DNA of 64,000 nucleotides from Treponema sp. (GCA_024695475.1 JAILIC010000026.1:23953-87952); one strand, 5' to 3'; counted from the stretch's first letter, positions 9,665-20,465 are shown. The notes: a model not told the origin generated them from the sequence alone. Made by a program: numbers and translations.

Positions 9665-11155
9665 ATGAAATTACAATCTTTTATGACTACAATGGTATTG
9701 GGCATTGTAAGTCTCGGTTTGTTATCTTGTTCCAATGTCTTTTCAGACAACTTTGATTCTGATTCGACATCAGCACGCGCTGCTGCTTACGTAGTTGGTT
9801 CTGATGTTACCTTTGAAGGTGGCAATTACCGTGTTATTTCTAATGATTTTGCTTCTAGTGAAAGTCGTGCCGTAAGTACTTCTGAGGTAGAAAGCGGTAT
9901 TACTCGTTTTAAAAATGATAGTGCCATGAGTGCTATCTTGAGCGAATATGCTGGCATCAACAATAAAGTAGTACTTTTTAACCGTGATACAAAAGGTATC
10001 GGGAAAGATGGTTACGCATACATCATTGATGAATATCTGATTCTCGATAGAGATGCGGCAAAAGTTGCAAAATTCCGCTACAAATGGCAGTCAACAACTA
10101 TTAAAAACGCTCAACATAAAGATGCTTTTGAAGGAGCTGACATTGGAAGAGTAAACACTGCTGCTGAAACCACAATTCGCAACTCTTATGATCCTGACCA
10201 TGTCCAGCTCTACACCTACAGCGGTGGTGACGAACAGTCATATACACAGTTGACCTACACACGTGATTCCAACAACAAATGCTCTTTTGCAAGTAATACT
10301 ATCAAGTCAACAAGCGTCAACTCAGTCTATGCAACAACTACAGCAGGTATCCGTCGTGCACTTTTAAACACAACCACCTATAACTCAGGAGATGTAAAAG
10401 TACGGTGGAGTCTCAGCGACGTAGACAGCAAGGCTTTTTTTGCCTTTGTCGAGCAAAAAACAGATGGGTCTTACAGTCTCACTTGCCGTGGTGATGGATT
10501 AGTTAAAGGCTCTGCTAATGCAGACGTCTACTACTGCACTGCAAACATTACTTCATTTGTAGAAAAAAATAATCTTGGCGTTAGCTTTACACGAAAGAAA
10601 AACAATGGGTCAATATCCATTGACAGCTCTCAATATATCCAAGCTGTTGACAAAGGATCTGACGGTACTATCACACAGATAATGGTTATTTGTCCTTTTG
10701 AAGATACAAGTGCAACACTCAATGCTTACTCTCGTACCATTTTCAAATGGAACGGCAGCAGCTACGTCTGGGAAGGTGCAGAAAGTTTTGCCAATCGGTA
10801 TGCTAAAAACTATACTGATTTGTCTACAGTAAATTACACATGGGAAAGTGTAAGCGAAACCTATACTGCGGATATAACAGAGCTGTATGGAGCAGCAAAT
10901 AGTCTTTATAATGAAGTAGCAGGCGATAAAACCTTATCTCAACAAGAGGTTCTGAAATATGCGCAAGATGTAGGCCAACTTCACAGCCGAGCAAATGACA
11001 TTGCAAATAAATTCTGGAGCCTGCCTTGCACTGACGGTAAGTGGGCTAAGTGGACTGAACAAGGAATGAAGCTTGTTGCTGCTGCCCAAAAACTTGCACT
11101 AGTACGGGCAAAGCTTGATGCCGAAGCGGTAACCCGACCTTGGATATTATTCTAA
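9665..11155 (+). CDS. lipoprotein, hypothetical
   Basis: 496 aa, lipobox SLGLLSCSN. Confidence 0.7.
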   Translation: MKLQSFMTTMVLGIVSLGLLSCSNVFSDNFDSDSTSARAAAYVVGSDVTFEGGNYRVISNDFASSESRAVSTSEVESGITRFKNDSAMSAILSEYAGINNKVVLFNRDTKGIGKDGYAYIIDEYLILDRDAAKVAKFRYKWQSTTIKNAQHKDAFEGADIGRVNTAAETTIRNSYDPDHVQLYTYSGGDEQSYTQLTYTRDSNNKCSFASNTIKSTSVNSVYATTTAGIRRALLNTTTYNSGDVKVRWSLSDVDSKAFFAFVEQKTDGSYSLTCRGDGLVKGSANADVYYCTANITSFVEKNNLGVSFTRKKNNGSISIDSSQYIQAVDKGSDGTITQIMVICPFEDTSATLNAYSRTIFKWNGSSYVWEGAESFANRYAKNYTDLSTVNYTWESVSETYTADITELYGAANSLYNEVAGDKTLSQQEVLKYAQDVGQLHSRANDIANKFWSLPCTDGKWAKWTEQGMKLVAAAQKLALVRAKLDAEAVTRPWILF

Positions 11156-11179
11156 CATCCTTATAACATCGTTCATTTC

Positions 11180-11212
11180 AAACAGGCTTCCGATTGGAAG
11201 CCTGTTTTTTTT
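11180..11212 (+). terminator. intrinsic terminator
   Basis: AAACAGGCTTCCGATTGGAAGCCTGTTTTTTTT. Confidence 0.9.
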
Positions 11213-11270
11213 CTGCATAAATATTCATTTTTCTGTATGCTGATTGATATAAACTCCTCTTTTTAGTAAG

Positions 11271-13784
11271 ATGGTATCCATGCTAACTCTTAAGTTTGGT
11301 GGCACTTCAATGGGAAGTGCCAGACGTATTCTGGATTCTGCCGACATCATTGTCGGACGCGCTGCACAAGAGCGTGTAAGTGTTGTTGTATCGGCTGTAG
11401 CCGGTGTCTCAAATAGTTTGCAGGCGGCAATCGATGCTTGTATGACAGGAAAACCTGCTACCGAATTTGTTGACGGACTGCGTACAACGCATAGCGCTAT
11501 TTGTTCTGAAATTCAATCAAAACTTCCAGGTTTTGAAGCTGCTCCAGTAATGAAAAAACTGGAACCAATTTTTACAGAATGTGAACACTTACTTACGGGT
11601 ACGGCTGCATTTGGAGAATGCCCTGATACCGTTCATTGTCGTATCATGGGAATGGGCGAGCTTTTGAGTTCCCCGATTATGGAAGCTGTTCTCCTTGCAA
11701 AAAAACAAAGCATTATCCTGCTTGATTCTCGAAAATATATCTATACTACTGGCAACCAAAAAGAGGGTGACCCTGATTATGCTCGGACAGCCGAACAGCT
11801 GCTTCCCTTCCGCGATGGAGAGTATAAGTCACAGACTCGTATTCTTCTGTTTCCTGGTTTTGTCTGTTCATGGACAGGTGGTACAGGGCAGAGTACCCGT
11901 ATGGGCTTGCTGGGGCGTAATGGTTCTGATTTTTCTGCAGCGATTATCGGTGCTTGTCTGGGATCAAAAAAAGTCGAGTTCTGGACTGATGTAGACGGTA
12001 TCTATACTGCAGATCCTCGCATTGTAAAAGATGCATTGCTGGTAAAGGACATGACCTATGAAGAAGCAATGGAACTGTCATTCTTTGGGTCAAAGGTACT
12101 GCATCCAAAAACACTTGCTCCACTTGCAGCAAAAGGAATTGAAGCCTGGAGCCTTAACAGTATGCGTCCGGAAGTACGAGGAACACGTATCGGTAAGGGA
12201 CCATTTGCTTCTAATGTAGGACCTGTCTGTGGTATTTCCTGCCTAAAAAATACAGCAATCATCAGCATAAGCGGTTCCGGCATGAAAGGTCGTACTGGTA
12301 TGGCAAGCCGTGTGTTTGCCGCTGTTTCACGTATAAATGTTTCTGTATTGTTGATTACTCAGTCATCTTCTGAGTATACAATTTCATTCTGTGTCCGTGA
12401 CGCATATGCAGATATGGTAAATGATGCCCTGCAGCAGGAATTTGGACTTGAAATCAGAGATGGCGTTGTAGATCCTGTCGAAGTACATAAAAACTGTGCC
12501 ATCGTTTCAATTGTTGGTGACAACATGATTAAACAACGTGGTGTAGCTGGCAAATTCTTTGATGCATTGGCTTCATATGGTGTTAATGTCCTTGCTATTG
12601 CACAAGGCTCGTCAGAGCGTTGTACCAGTGCTGTTATCCACGGTGAGTATGGTGATTTGGCAGTACGCGCCGTACATATGTTCTTTTTTCAGACTTCGCA
12701 GTCTATTCAAGTATTTCTGTTTGGAGCAGGTACTATTGGCAGTGTATTGCTTGATCAGATTAAGGAACAGCAGCAAAAACTCTTGCGTACCAATGTAAAC
12801 ATTTCGGTAGTAGCCATTGCAAAGACAAATCGTCTCTTGCTTAATCCAGAAGGTATTGATTTGACCAACTGGAGGGAAGATATTCAAAAGTCTAATCTTC
12901 GTTCTTCTGTAGATGAGGTATTGGGTTTTGTCAAAAAAACTCGCCCGATGAATCCTGTCTTTGTTGACTGTACAGCTTCGTATGATTTACCGGAGCGCTA
13001 TTTGGATATTCTTAATGCAGGTATGCATATCGTTACACCAAACAAGCGTGCTAATTCAATGAGCATAGACTATTACCGCCAGTTGCGACGTACCGCAAAC
13101 TCTATGCATCGCCGTTTCTTGTATGAAACCAACGTCGGTGCTGGCTTGCCGATTATCGACAACTTGCAGAACCTGTTTAAGAGTGGTGACCATCTTACTG
13201 GATTTACCGGTATCATGTCTGGATCTCTGTCATACATTTTTGGTCGTCTTGATGAAGGTGTGTCATTTAGTAAGGCTGTCCTTGAAGCAAAGGAAAAAGG
13301 CTTTACCGAGCCAGATCCTCGTGATGACTTAAACGGCATGGATGTAGCCCGAAAGACATTGATTATTGCCCGTGAGGCAGGAATGGATTTGGAGCTTGAC
13401 CAGATCGAGATCAAGAAAGTATTCCCTGATGATTTTGATACAGAAGGCTCTACAGAGGAATTCCTAAAACGTCTGCCTCAAATCGATACCTACTTTGCCA
13501 ACAAAATGGCAGAACTGCAAAAGCAACATAAAGTACTACGTATGGGAGCTTCCATACAGAATAATACTTGTAGCGTGGGGTTGCTTGAAGTCGGACAAGA
13601 TGATCCGTTGTATGCGGTAAAAGGCGGCGAAAACGCGTTTGTATTCCATACAGAACGCTATAGTCCTATTCCATTGACTGTCAGAGGATATGGAGCTGGA
13701 GCTGCAGTTACTGCTGCCGGCGTATTTGGTGATATTTTGCGTACGGTTAGTTTTAATCCAGAGGCACCGGTAACTAATATGTAA
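11271..13784 (+). CDS. thrA: bifunctional aspartate kinase / homoserine dehydrogenase I
   Basis: LKFGGTSMG, ACT domains, C-terminal homoserine dehydrogenase with VTPNKRANS and GYGAGAAVTAAGVFGDI. Confidence 0.95.
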   Translation: MVSMLTLKFGGTSMGSARRILDSADIIVGRAAQERVSVVVSAVAGVSNSLQAAIDACMTGKPATEFVDGLRTTHSAICSEIQSKLPGFEAAPVMKKLEPIFTECEHLLTGTAAFGECPDTVHCRIMGMGELLSSPIMEAVLLAKKQSIILLDSRKYIYTTGNQKEGDPDYARTAEQLLPFRDGEYKSQTRILLFPGFVCSWTGGTGQSTRMGLLGRNGSDFSAAIIGACLGSKKVEFWTDVDGIYTADPRIVKDALLVKDMTYEEAMELSFFGSKVLHPKTLAPLAAKGIEAWSLNSMRPEVRGTRIGKGPFASNVGPVCGISCLKNTAIISISGSGMKGRTGMASRVFAAVSRINVSVLLITQSSSEYTISFCVRDAYADMVNDALQQEFGLEIRDGVVDPVEVHKNCAIVSIVGDNMIKQRGVAGKFFDALASYGVNVLAIAQGSSERCTSAVIHGEYGDLAVRAVHMFFFQTSQSIQVFLFGAGTIGSVLLDQIKEQQQKLLRTNVNISVVAIAKTNRLLLNPEGIDLTNWREDIQKSNLRSSVDEVLGFVKKTRPMNPVFVDCTASYDLPERYLDILNAGMHIVTPNKRANSMSIDYYRQLRRTANSMHRRFLYETNVGAGLPIIDNLQNLFKSGDHLTGFTGIMSGSLSYIFGRLDEGVSFSKAVLEAKEKGFTEPDPRDDLNGMDVARKTLIIAREAGMDLELDQIEIKKVFPDDFDTEGSTEEFLKRLPQIDTYFANKMAELQKQHKVLRMGASIQNNTCSVGLLEVGQDDPLYAVKGGENAFVFHTERYSPIPLTVRGYGAGAAVTAAGVFGDILRTVSFNPEAPVTNM

Positions 13785-13812
13785 AAATCATATATCGGAG
13801 GAGTTTTTCTAC

Positions 13813-15783
13813 ATGGTAATCGTATTAAAAAAAAGTATTTCGCCTGAAGAAAAGGCACGGCTTTCCCAATTTTTAGGGGAACAGAATTTTAAGACGAATG
13901 AAATTGCTGGCGAAGAAGCAACTATTATTGCTGCAGTCGGTAAGCTTAATCTTGACCCGCGTGAAGTTGCTATACTTCCTGGGGTTGAACGGGTTATTCC
14001 TATCAGCAAGCCATACAAGATGGCAAGCCGTGAGTTTAAGCCTGAAAACACCATTGTAGAAATTCCTAACAACCGAGGACAAAAGGTCCGTGTTGGCGGA
14101 CAACGAGTTGTTGCGATAGCAGGTCCCTGTGCAGTCGAGAGCAGGGAACAGATGATGGCCGTAGCAGAGCGTGTCGCTTCTAGCGGTGCGGTCATGCTAC
14201 GTGGTGGAGCATATAAACCACGTACTTCTCCTTATTCATTTCAGGGATTAGGGGAAGAAGGCCTTAAGATATTAAAGGAAGCTGGCGAAAAATATGGGCT
14301 TCCTATTGTTACAGAAATTATTGCTGCTGAATATATTCCTGTCATGAAAGACTATGTTGATGTGTATCAGGTTGGTGCACGCAACATGCAAAATTTTGAT
14401 ATGCTCAAACGCTTAGGCAAGCTCAATAAGCCTGTCATTTTAAAGCGAGGACTTTCTGCCACTATCGAAGAGTGGCTTATGTCAGCAGAGTATTTGCTTT
14501 CATCTGGTACCGATCGTGTTATTTTATGTGAGCGCGGTATCCGCACATACGAGCGTGCAACACGCAATACACTTGATTTAAGTGCAATTCCTATTTTACG
14601 CAGCCTTACCCATCTGCCTGTCATTGTCGATCCGAGCCATGCAGTTGGTATTCGTGATAAGGTTGCCCCTATGGGATTGGCAGCTATTGCTGCTGGTGCT
14701 GATGGTATCATTGTCGAAGTACACTGCAATCCTGATAAGGCATTGTCCGATGGTCCACAATCCTTGTATCCACAGCAGTTTGATAAACTGATGCGTGATA
14801 TCGAAGCGCTTTCGCCTGTCGTTGGTAAGGAAGTTGCTCATATCAGGCAGGACCCTATTGTTGTCCATACTGCTGAAAAAAAGATTGATGCACAACATAT
14901 TGTCTGTGCATATAGTGGTAAACGAGGAGCCTATGCAGAACAAGCTATCGGCAAATATTTTGATGCTGGTACCAGTGCTGTTGCCGTTAATTCCTTCCGT
15001 GATATCTTTCAGTCAGTTATTGACGGTAAAGTCGATTATGGTATGGTTCCTATCGAAAATAGCCTGGCAGGATCAGTCTATGAAAACTACGATAACCTTG
15101 CTCAGTTTGAAGATGTAAATATCGTTGGATCGCTGACCTTGCGTATTCAGCATGCGCTGCTTGGCATAAAAGGTGCGTCAATTGATGGAATTAAAAACAT
15201 TTATTCCCATCCACAGGCGTTGGCACAGTGTTCGCAGTTTTTGCTCGATCATCGAGAATGGAATAAAGTTGATGCTGTTTCAACGGCAACTGCTGCAAAA
15301 CTGGTAAGCGAAAAAGGCGAAAAGGAGAATGCAGCTATTGCAAGTGCCGTCAATGCTGAGTATTATGGTTTGGATATTTTGAAAGAGAGTATCGAAAATG
15401 ATCCACGCAATTATACCCGCTTTGTGATAATTGCCGCAAATCATGTCGGTGCACGTTCTGATAATGTCGTTGAGAATGCTTTTAATTGTCAGCGTTTAGC
15501 AGGGGTGCATCCAAACATGGCATCATTTGTATTCTCTGTAAAAAATGAACCGGGAGCTTTGTTTAATTGTCTGAGAATCTTTCAGGACTTCCAGATAAAC
15601 TTAACTCGATTGGAGTCCCGGCCTATTTTAGGAAAACCATGGAAATACTGGTTCTATGCTGATGCGGAACTGGTTTCTGAAAATATGGAGTCTGTTGCCT
15701 ATGTAACAAAATTACTGGACGCCCTCAAGGCCAAAACTGAGGATGTTCGTTTGCTTGGTGTGTATGCTGAAGGAGGAAAGTAA
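13813..15783 (+). CDS. fusion: class I-beta DAHP synthase + prephenate dehydratase + ACT
   Basis: N-terminal DAHPS (VVAIAGPCAVESREQMM, RGGAYKPRTSPYSFQG, VDPSHAVG), C-terminal PDT (YSGKRGAYAEQA, VPIENSLAGSV, NYTRFVII) and ACT (NLTRLESRP). Confidence 0.93.
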   Translation: MVIVLKKSISPEEKARLSQFLGEQNFKTNEIAGEEATIIAAVGKLNLDPREVAILPGVERVIPISKPYKMASREFKPENTIVEIPNNRGQKVRVGGQRVVAIAGPCAVESREQMMAVAERVASSGAVMLRGGAYKPRTSPYSFQGLGEEGLKILKEAGEKYGLPIVTEIIAAEYIPVMKDYVDVYQVGARNMQNFDMLKRLGKLNKPVILKRGLSATIEEWLMSAEYLLSSGTDRVILCERGIRTYERATRNTLDLSAIPILRSLTHLPVIVDPSHAVGIRDKVAPMGLAAIAAGADGIIVEVHCNPDKALSDGPQSLYPQQFDKLMRDIEALSPVVGKEVAHIRQDPIVVHTAEKKIDAQHIVCAYSGKRGAYAEQAIGKYFDAGTSAVAVNSFRDIFQSVIDGKVDYGMVPIENSLAGSVYENYDNLAQFEDVNIVGSLTLRIQHALLGIKGASIDGIKNIYSHPQALAQCSQFLLDHREWNKVDAVSTATAAKLVSEKGEKENAAIASAVNAEYYGLDILKESIENDPRNYTRFVIIAANHVGARSDNVVENAFNCQRLAGVHPNMASFVFSVKNEPGALFNCLRIFQDFQINLTRLESRPILGKPWKYWFYADAELVSENMESVAYVTKLLDALKAKTEDVRLLGVYAEGGK

Positions 15784-16298
15784 TGGCTGAGGAAGCTCAT
15801 AAAAAGATCGAAACATATGTTTTGTCGGTATTGGTAGAAAACCACGCTGGTGTTTTGAGCCGTGTATCTGGTTTGTTCAGTAGACGCGGTTACAATATCG
15901 ATAGTTTGACCGTTTGTGAAACTCATAACCCAGGTCAGTCACGTATGACCATTGTGGTAAAGGGGGATGAGTACATACTCGAACAGATTGAAAAACAGCT
16001 TTCAAAGCTCATTGAAGTTATTTCTATAACACATTGTATCACTGCGCAAACCTGCGAGCGCGAAATGGCTTTGATAAAAGTAAAAGCCAGTGGTGGAGAC
16101 CGTGCTGTTGTTATTGAAACTTGCAATATCTACCGTGCGCACATCGTTGATGTTTCCATAGGTTCTGTTATTGTTGAGGCAACTGGTAGTGAAGAAAAGA
16201 TCAGCAGTCTTATCCGACTGTTGGAACCATTTGGTATACTTGAACTGGTAAAAACTGGTTTAACAGCTATGGGACGTGGGGACGAAGTAATGCAATAA
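15783..16298 (+). CDS. ilvN: acetolactate synthase small subunit
   Basis: VLVENHAGVLSRVSGLFSRRGYNIDSLTV ACT signature. Confidence 0.93.
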   Translation: MAEEAHKKIETYVLSVLVENHAGVLSRVSGLFSRRGYNIDSLTVCETHNPGQSRMTIVVKGDEYILEQIEKQLSKLIEVISITHCITAQTCEREMALIKVKASGGDRAVVIETCNIYRAHIVDVSIGSVIVEATGSEEKISSLIRLLEPFGILELVKTGLTAMGRGDEVMQ

Positions 16299-16327
16299 TG
16301 CATTTACATGCATTGTGAGGTACCCAT

Positions 16328-16930
16328 ATGATTATTGAGCTGATAGGTTATTTTGGCTCGTTTTTAATTCTTATTTCCATGTTGATGACATCTGTTGTAA
16401 AACTTCGTATCATCAACATGGTCGGTAGTTTGATTTTTACGGGATATGCAGTGGCAATTCACTCATATCCAACCGCCATAATGAATGGCTGTCTTGTTAT
16501 TATCAATATTTTTAATCTTCTTAAATTACTGCGATATAAAAAGACGTATTCTGTTGTAAAAGTATGTGCAGATGACTATTATCTTAACTTTTTTTGCCGC
16601 TATTATGGGGAAGATATACGGCAGTTCTTTCCGGAATTAGTAAATCCAGTTTCATACTCTTGTACCTATATGATTTGCTGTGACTCAGATCCTATTGGTA
16701 TCTTTTTTGGACACCCATCCTCTGATGAAAGCAAACTGGATATAAAAGTCGACTATACGATTCCTAAGTTCCGTGATTGCTCCGTTGGTAAATACTTATA
16801 TAATCATCTGGCAAATAACGGATACCGGGAACTGTCTTTTGACAATCCTCCTAAAAAACACATTTCGTATTTAAAACGAATGGGCTTTACAAATAACGAT
16901 GACGAAAGTCGTTTTATAAAGCAATTGTAG
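16328..16930 (+). CDS. YgjV-family membrane protein with GNAT-like C-terminal region
   Basis: three N-terminal TM segments; C-terminal VGKYLYNHLANNGYRELSFDNPPKKHISYLKRMGF resembles the end of a GNAT fold. Confidence 0.6.
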   Translation: MIIELIGYFGSFLILISMLMTSVVKLRIINMVGSLIFTGYAVAIHSYPTAIMNGCLVIINIFNLLKLLRYKKTYSVVKVCADDYYLNFFCRYYGEDIRQFFPELVNPVSYSCTYMICCDSDPIGIFFGHPSSDESKLDIKVDYTIPKFRDCSVGKYLYNHLANNGYRELSFDNPPKKHISYLKRMGFTNNDDESRFIKQL

Positions 16931-16933
16931 CAG

Positions 16934-17437
16934 TTAGTGCTGTTCATCAAAAAAGAAGTCACCTGATTTACCACCGCTTTTGCTTACGAGGTGTATGTTT
17001 TTGATAACCATACGTTTATCGACAGCTTTACACATATCGTAAATCGAAAGCAGGGTGACAGATGTCCCTGTTAAGGCTTCCATTTCGACTCCTGTTTTGC
17101 CATCACATGTTGCCGTACAATAGACGGTTATAATGCCAGCATCAGCATTGTTGTCATAGTGTTTTTTGAATTCTATGGAGCAGTTGGTTATAGGTAATGG
17201 ATGGCATAGGGGAATAAGATTGCTTGTCTGTTTGAGACCCATAATACCGGCGATACGTGCAACTCCAAGAACATCGCCTTTTTTGATTGTTCCTTCTTCA
17301 ATCATGTCATATATCTGTTTTGATACCATAATCTCACCTTGGGCAGTTGCCGTACGGTGGGTAATTTGTTTTTGTGATACATCTACAATGATGGCATTAC
17401 CTGCCTGATCAAAATGGGTCAACTGGTCAGTCGGCAT
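16934..17437 (-). CDS. moaC: cyclic pyranopterin monophosphate synthase
   Basis: LTHFDQAGNAIIVDVSQKQITHRTA, LIPLCHPLPIT, GKTGVEMEALTGTSVTLLSIYDMCKA. Confidence 0.95.
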   Translation of the reverse strand: MPTDQLTHFDQAGNAIIVDVSQKQITHRTATAQGEIMVSKQIYDMIEEGTIKKGDVLGVARIAGIMGLKQTSNLIPLCHPLPITNCSIEFKKHYDNNADAGIITVYCTATCDGKTGVEMEALTGTSVTLLSIYDMCKAVDKRMVIKNIHLVSKSGGKSGDFFFDEQH

Positions 17438-17590
17438 AATAACTCCTTTTAACTTTTACGCTATAAAGATACGTGTACTTTGTCAATATGTGTGATATCT
17501 CCTTGTGATATCTCCTAAAATGCACGTTTTGTGCAGATTTGCGCTAAACCCTTGTATGCTTTTGTCTTTCCTGTTATGCTACAAAGTATC

Positions 17591-18808
17591 ATGAAACAAA
17601 TTATTACAAGCTTTCTGGATACAGACCTATATAAATTCAGTATGGGCCAACTTGCTATGCGTAAATATGGGGATGCAAACGTTGAGTGGAAGTTTGTATG
17701 CCGTAATAAAAATATTCACTTTACACCTGAGATGGTTAGTGAGATAAAACATCAAATTGAGTTATACTGTACTTTGAGTTTTACCAAAGAAGAAATCGCC
17801 TATCTATCTTCGTTGACATGGCTTGATAAAGGGTATCTGTCATTTCTTGCTGTTTGGCATCCTATGATTGAGCATTTTATCATAAATGATGATGCTGAAT
17901 GTGGCTTGAACATCCGGACTGTCGGTCCTTGGTTTTTGACAATCTACTACGAGATCCCCGTACTTTCAATTATTAACGAAGTTTATTTTAATTTTCAATA
18001 TAAAGACCGCTATGATGAAGTTGAAAAATCAGCTATAGAGCGAGCTCGTCAAAAAATTGCTGATTTAGGCAGTGGCAAATACTGCATCAGTACTTTTTCG
18101 GAGTTTGGTACTCGCCGTCGTCTTAATGCTGACATTCAAGAAAAAATCATTATGATGTTTAAGGATGCCAACGATAAAAAGCTTTTAGGAGACTCTGTCT
18201 TTGGTGGTACTTCTAATGTTTTGTTTGCGATGAAGCATAACTTAAAGCCTATTGGTACTATGGCACATGAAGTGTTTATGGTTACGGGACAGGGATATCC
18301 TGAGCGTAATCCTGCATATTCCAATAAGTTTGTTATGGACGACTGGCATGATCTGTATGGTGTACAGTTGGGGATTATGCTCACAGATTGTATTACTACT
18401 GATTGCTTTTTATTGGATTTTGATGTAAAAAATGCAACGCTTTTTACAGGCGTACGTAACGATAGTGGAGATCCGATAGAATGGGGCGAAAAGATGATTG
18501 CCCATTACAAACAGTTAGGCATTGATCCAAAACGAAAGACCTTGCTGTTTAGTGATAGTCTTGATTTTGAACGGGCTGATATGATCTATCGCCATTTCAA
18601 GGGTAGAACACGTATCGCTTTTGGTATAGGTACGTTCCTCGTTAATGATACCTGTGTACCACCGCTCAACATCGTTATGAAAACGGTAAAAGCAAATGGT
18701 GTCCCTGTTGTCAAAATCTCTGACTCACCAGGAAAGGGCATTGGCGAAAGCAAGACCTATGAGGAATACTTGCAGCGTGCTATTAACTGGCGTTTGGGAC
18801 GTTACTAG
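17591..18808 (+). CDS. pncB: nicotinate phosphoribosyltransferase
   Basis: ITSFLDTDLYKFSMGQ, STFSEFGTRRRL, GVRNDSGDP; start set at the internal ATG 17591. Confidence 0.92.
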   Translation: MKQIITSFLDTDLYKFSMGQLAMRKYGDANVEWKFVCRNKNIHFTPEMVSEIKHQIELYCTLSFTKEEIAYLSSLTWLDKGYLSFLAVWHPMIEHFIINDDAECGLNIRTVGPWFLTIYYEIPVLSIINEVYFNFQYKDRYDEVEKSAIERARQKIADLGSGKYCISTFSEFGTRRRLNADIQEKIIMMFKDANDKKLLGDSVFGGTSNVLFAMKHNLKPIGTMAHEVFMVTGQGYPERNPAYSNKFVMDDWHDLYGVQLGIMLTDCITTDCFLLDFDVKNATLFTGVRNDSGDPIEWGEKMIAHYKQLGIDPKRKTLLFSDSLDFERADMIYRHFKGRTRIAFGIGTFLVNDTCVPPLNIVMKTVKANGVPVVKISDSPGKGIGESKTYEEYLQRAINWRLGRY

Positions 18809-18828
18809 AACAGGTTAGGGTGTCCACA

Positions 18829-19536
18829 CTAGGGTAAATACTCTTTTTTTATGTTCCTTAAGGAACGGAATAGTTTTTCCTTTTTATCGTTATCTCCACC
18901 AGTCAGAGCTTCAAGTCTACTTCGTGCTTCTTTTCGGCCAGAGTTGTCCTGATAGGTGCATGTGCATGTTGTTGTTATGTAGCCTTCCTGTTTACCATGT
19001 TCTTTGATTATGTCAACAGGTGCATAGCATAACGGCCTAATAATGACAAGCGGATATTTTTCATATTGCAGGCGGGGTGGCATGGTAGCCAGCTCTGCCT
19101 TATTCATCATATTCATTAATAGCGTTTCGAGAATGTCATCAAGGTGATGTCCTAATGCCAACTTTGTATATCCGTTATTAAGTGCATAGCGGAGTAACTC
19201 GGTACGACGTTGGGTGGAACACCACCAGCAGTTCATTTTATGACCGGGCTTTACCCGGTGTAATACATCAACATCAAGTGTTTCAACTGGTACCTTCCAT
19301 TGCTCAAATAGCTGCTGTAATTCAGTGTTGAGAGGAGGCGTAATTTCTGACTGTACATGCAGTGCTGTATAGGTAAAATCTTCCTGGGGTCGCAGTTTAC
19401 GACGTGCAAAGTATTGTATTAACGCAGTAGAATCCTTACCCCCTGATGCACCGACCAGTATTTTATCTCCTTTTTCGATGAGATGGTAATCATAGACTGC
19501 TTTGTCTATCATGCGGAATAGTAATGGTTGTGGCAT
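18829..19536 (-). CDS. TtcA-like tRNA thiolation PP-loop ATPase
   Basis: ILVGASGGKDSTALI (SGGKDS), MNCWWCSTQRR, LGHHLDDILETLLMN. Confidence 0.85.
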   Translation of the reverse strand: MPQPLLFRMIDKAVYDYHLIEKGDKILVGASGGKDSTALIQYFARRKLRPQEDFTYTALHVQSEITPPLNTELQQLFEQWKVPVETLDVDVLHRVKPGHKMNCWWCSTQRRTELLRYALNNGYTKLALGHHLDDILETLLMNMMNKAELATMPPRLQYEKYPLVIIRPLCYAPVDIIKEHGKQEGYITTTCTCTYQDNSGRKEARSRLEALTGGDNDKKEKLFRSLRNIKKEYLP

Positions 19537-19546
19537 GCAGTACTCT

Positions 19547-20347
19547 CTAAAAAGGATTTGACGGACGTTTGCTAAAGAGGTATGTCATGCGGGCTCCAAA
19601 ATAGTGGCTGACAAAACGACTGATAAAGGCATTAAACTTCCATTTTGGAGCCATCATGGCAATATGTTTACCATGTAAGGCTTTTTTGAGGCAATGAGCA
19701 ACTACTTTGTCAGCAGGTTTACCGTGTAATACTTCTTTACGGGCCCCATTTGATGCAACATTTGCAAATTCGGTACTGACTGATCCTGGACACAGAGCAC
19801 AGACAGCTATGCCCTTGTCTTTTACCTCGGCAGCAAGTGCCAGAGTAAAGTTACGGACGTATGCTTTTGTAGCTCCGTAGACTGCAAAATTACCTAATGG
19901 CATGACTGCAGCAAGGCTTGCAACATTAATGATGGTAGATCCTTTTTGCATTAACGGCAGACAAATGCCACAGATACCAGTAACAGTAATACAGTTGAGT
20001 TCTATCATTTCAAGTTGACGTTCGAGTTTTGTAGATTCAAAGGTACCATAGGTACCAAAACCTGCATTATTTATTAGTAGTGATATGGTAAAGTCACTGT
20101 CCTGCTGTTTTTGTGTTTCGATAAAGTTTTTGAATCGCTCAACGCCATCGCGACCGCTGATATCAAGAGAAATGGCACGGGCTGTAATTGCGTGATTGTT
20201 TTGTAGCTCTTGTACTAAGGCGTTAAGTCGGTCAGTACGGCGTGCAATGAGCCATAACTGATCTGCAAGCGTTGTGTGTGCAATTTGGCGGGCAAATTCT
20301 GCTCCCATGCCGGAACTGGCACCGGTAATAATAGCGATTCGTTTCAT
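19547..20347 (-). CDS. short-chain dehydrogenase/reductase
   Basis: ITGASSGMGAEFA, INNAGFGTYG, YGATKAYV; start at MKRIAI. Confidence 0.92.
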   Translation of the reverse strand: MKRIAIITGASSGMGAEFARQIAHTTLADQLWLIARRTDRLNALVQELQNNHAITARAISLDISGRDGVERFKNFIETQKQQDSDFTISLLINNAGFGTYGTFESTKLERQLEMIELNCITVTGICGICLPLMQKGSTIINVASLAAVMPLGNFAVYGATKAYVRNFTLALAAEVKDKGIAVCALCPGSVSTEFANVASNGARKEVLHGKPADKVVAHCLKKALHGKHIAMMAPKWKFNAFISRFVSHYFGARMTYLFSKRPSNPF

Positions 20348-20465
20348 GTCAAAAAGTATAGGAAAAATTGCCAGATGTGGCAATGAGGGGGTGCGGAAAA
20401 GAGGTATGTATTACGGCAAGGACTGTGTAACGTATGAATCGAATATACGGACTTTATACATGTAT

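Noticed and set aside
13809-15118. Multiple antisense ORFs in the DAHPS-PDT gene
   Set aside because: Overlap a long, motif-complete coding sequence; no independent start signals or motifs.
17491-17516. Exact 13-bp tandem duplication TGTGATATCTCCT x2 upstream of pncB
   Set aside because: Only two copies; compatible with simple slippage, no further support for a regulatory role.
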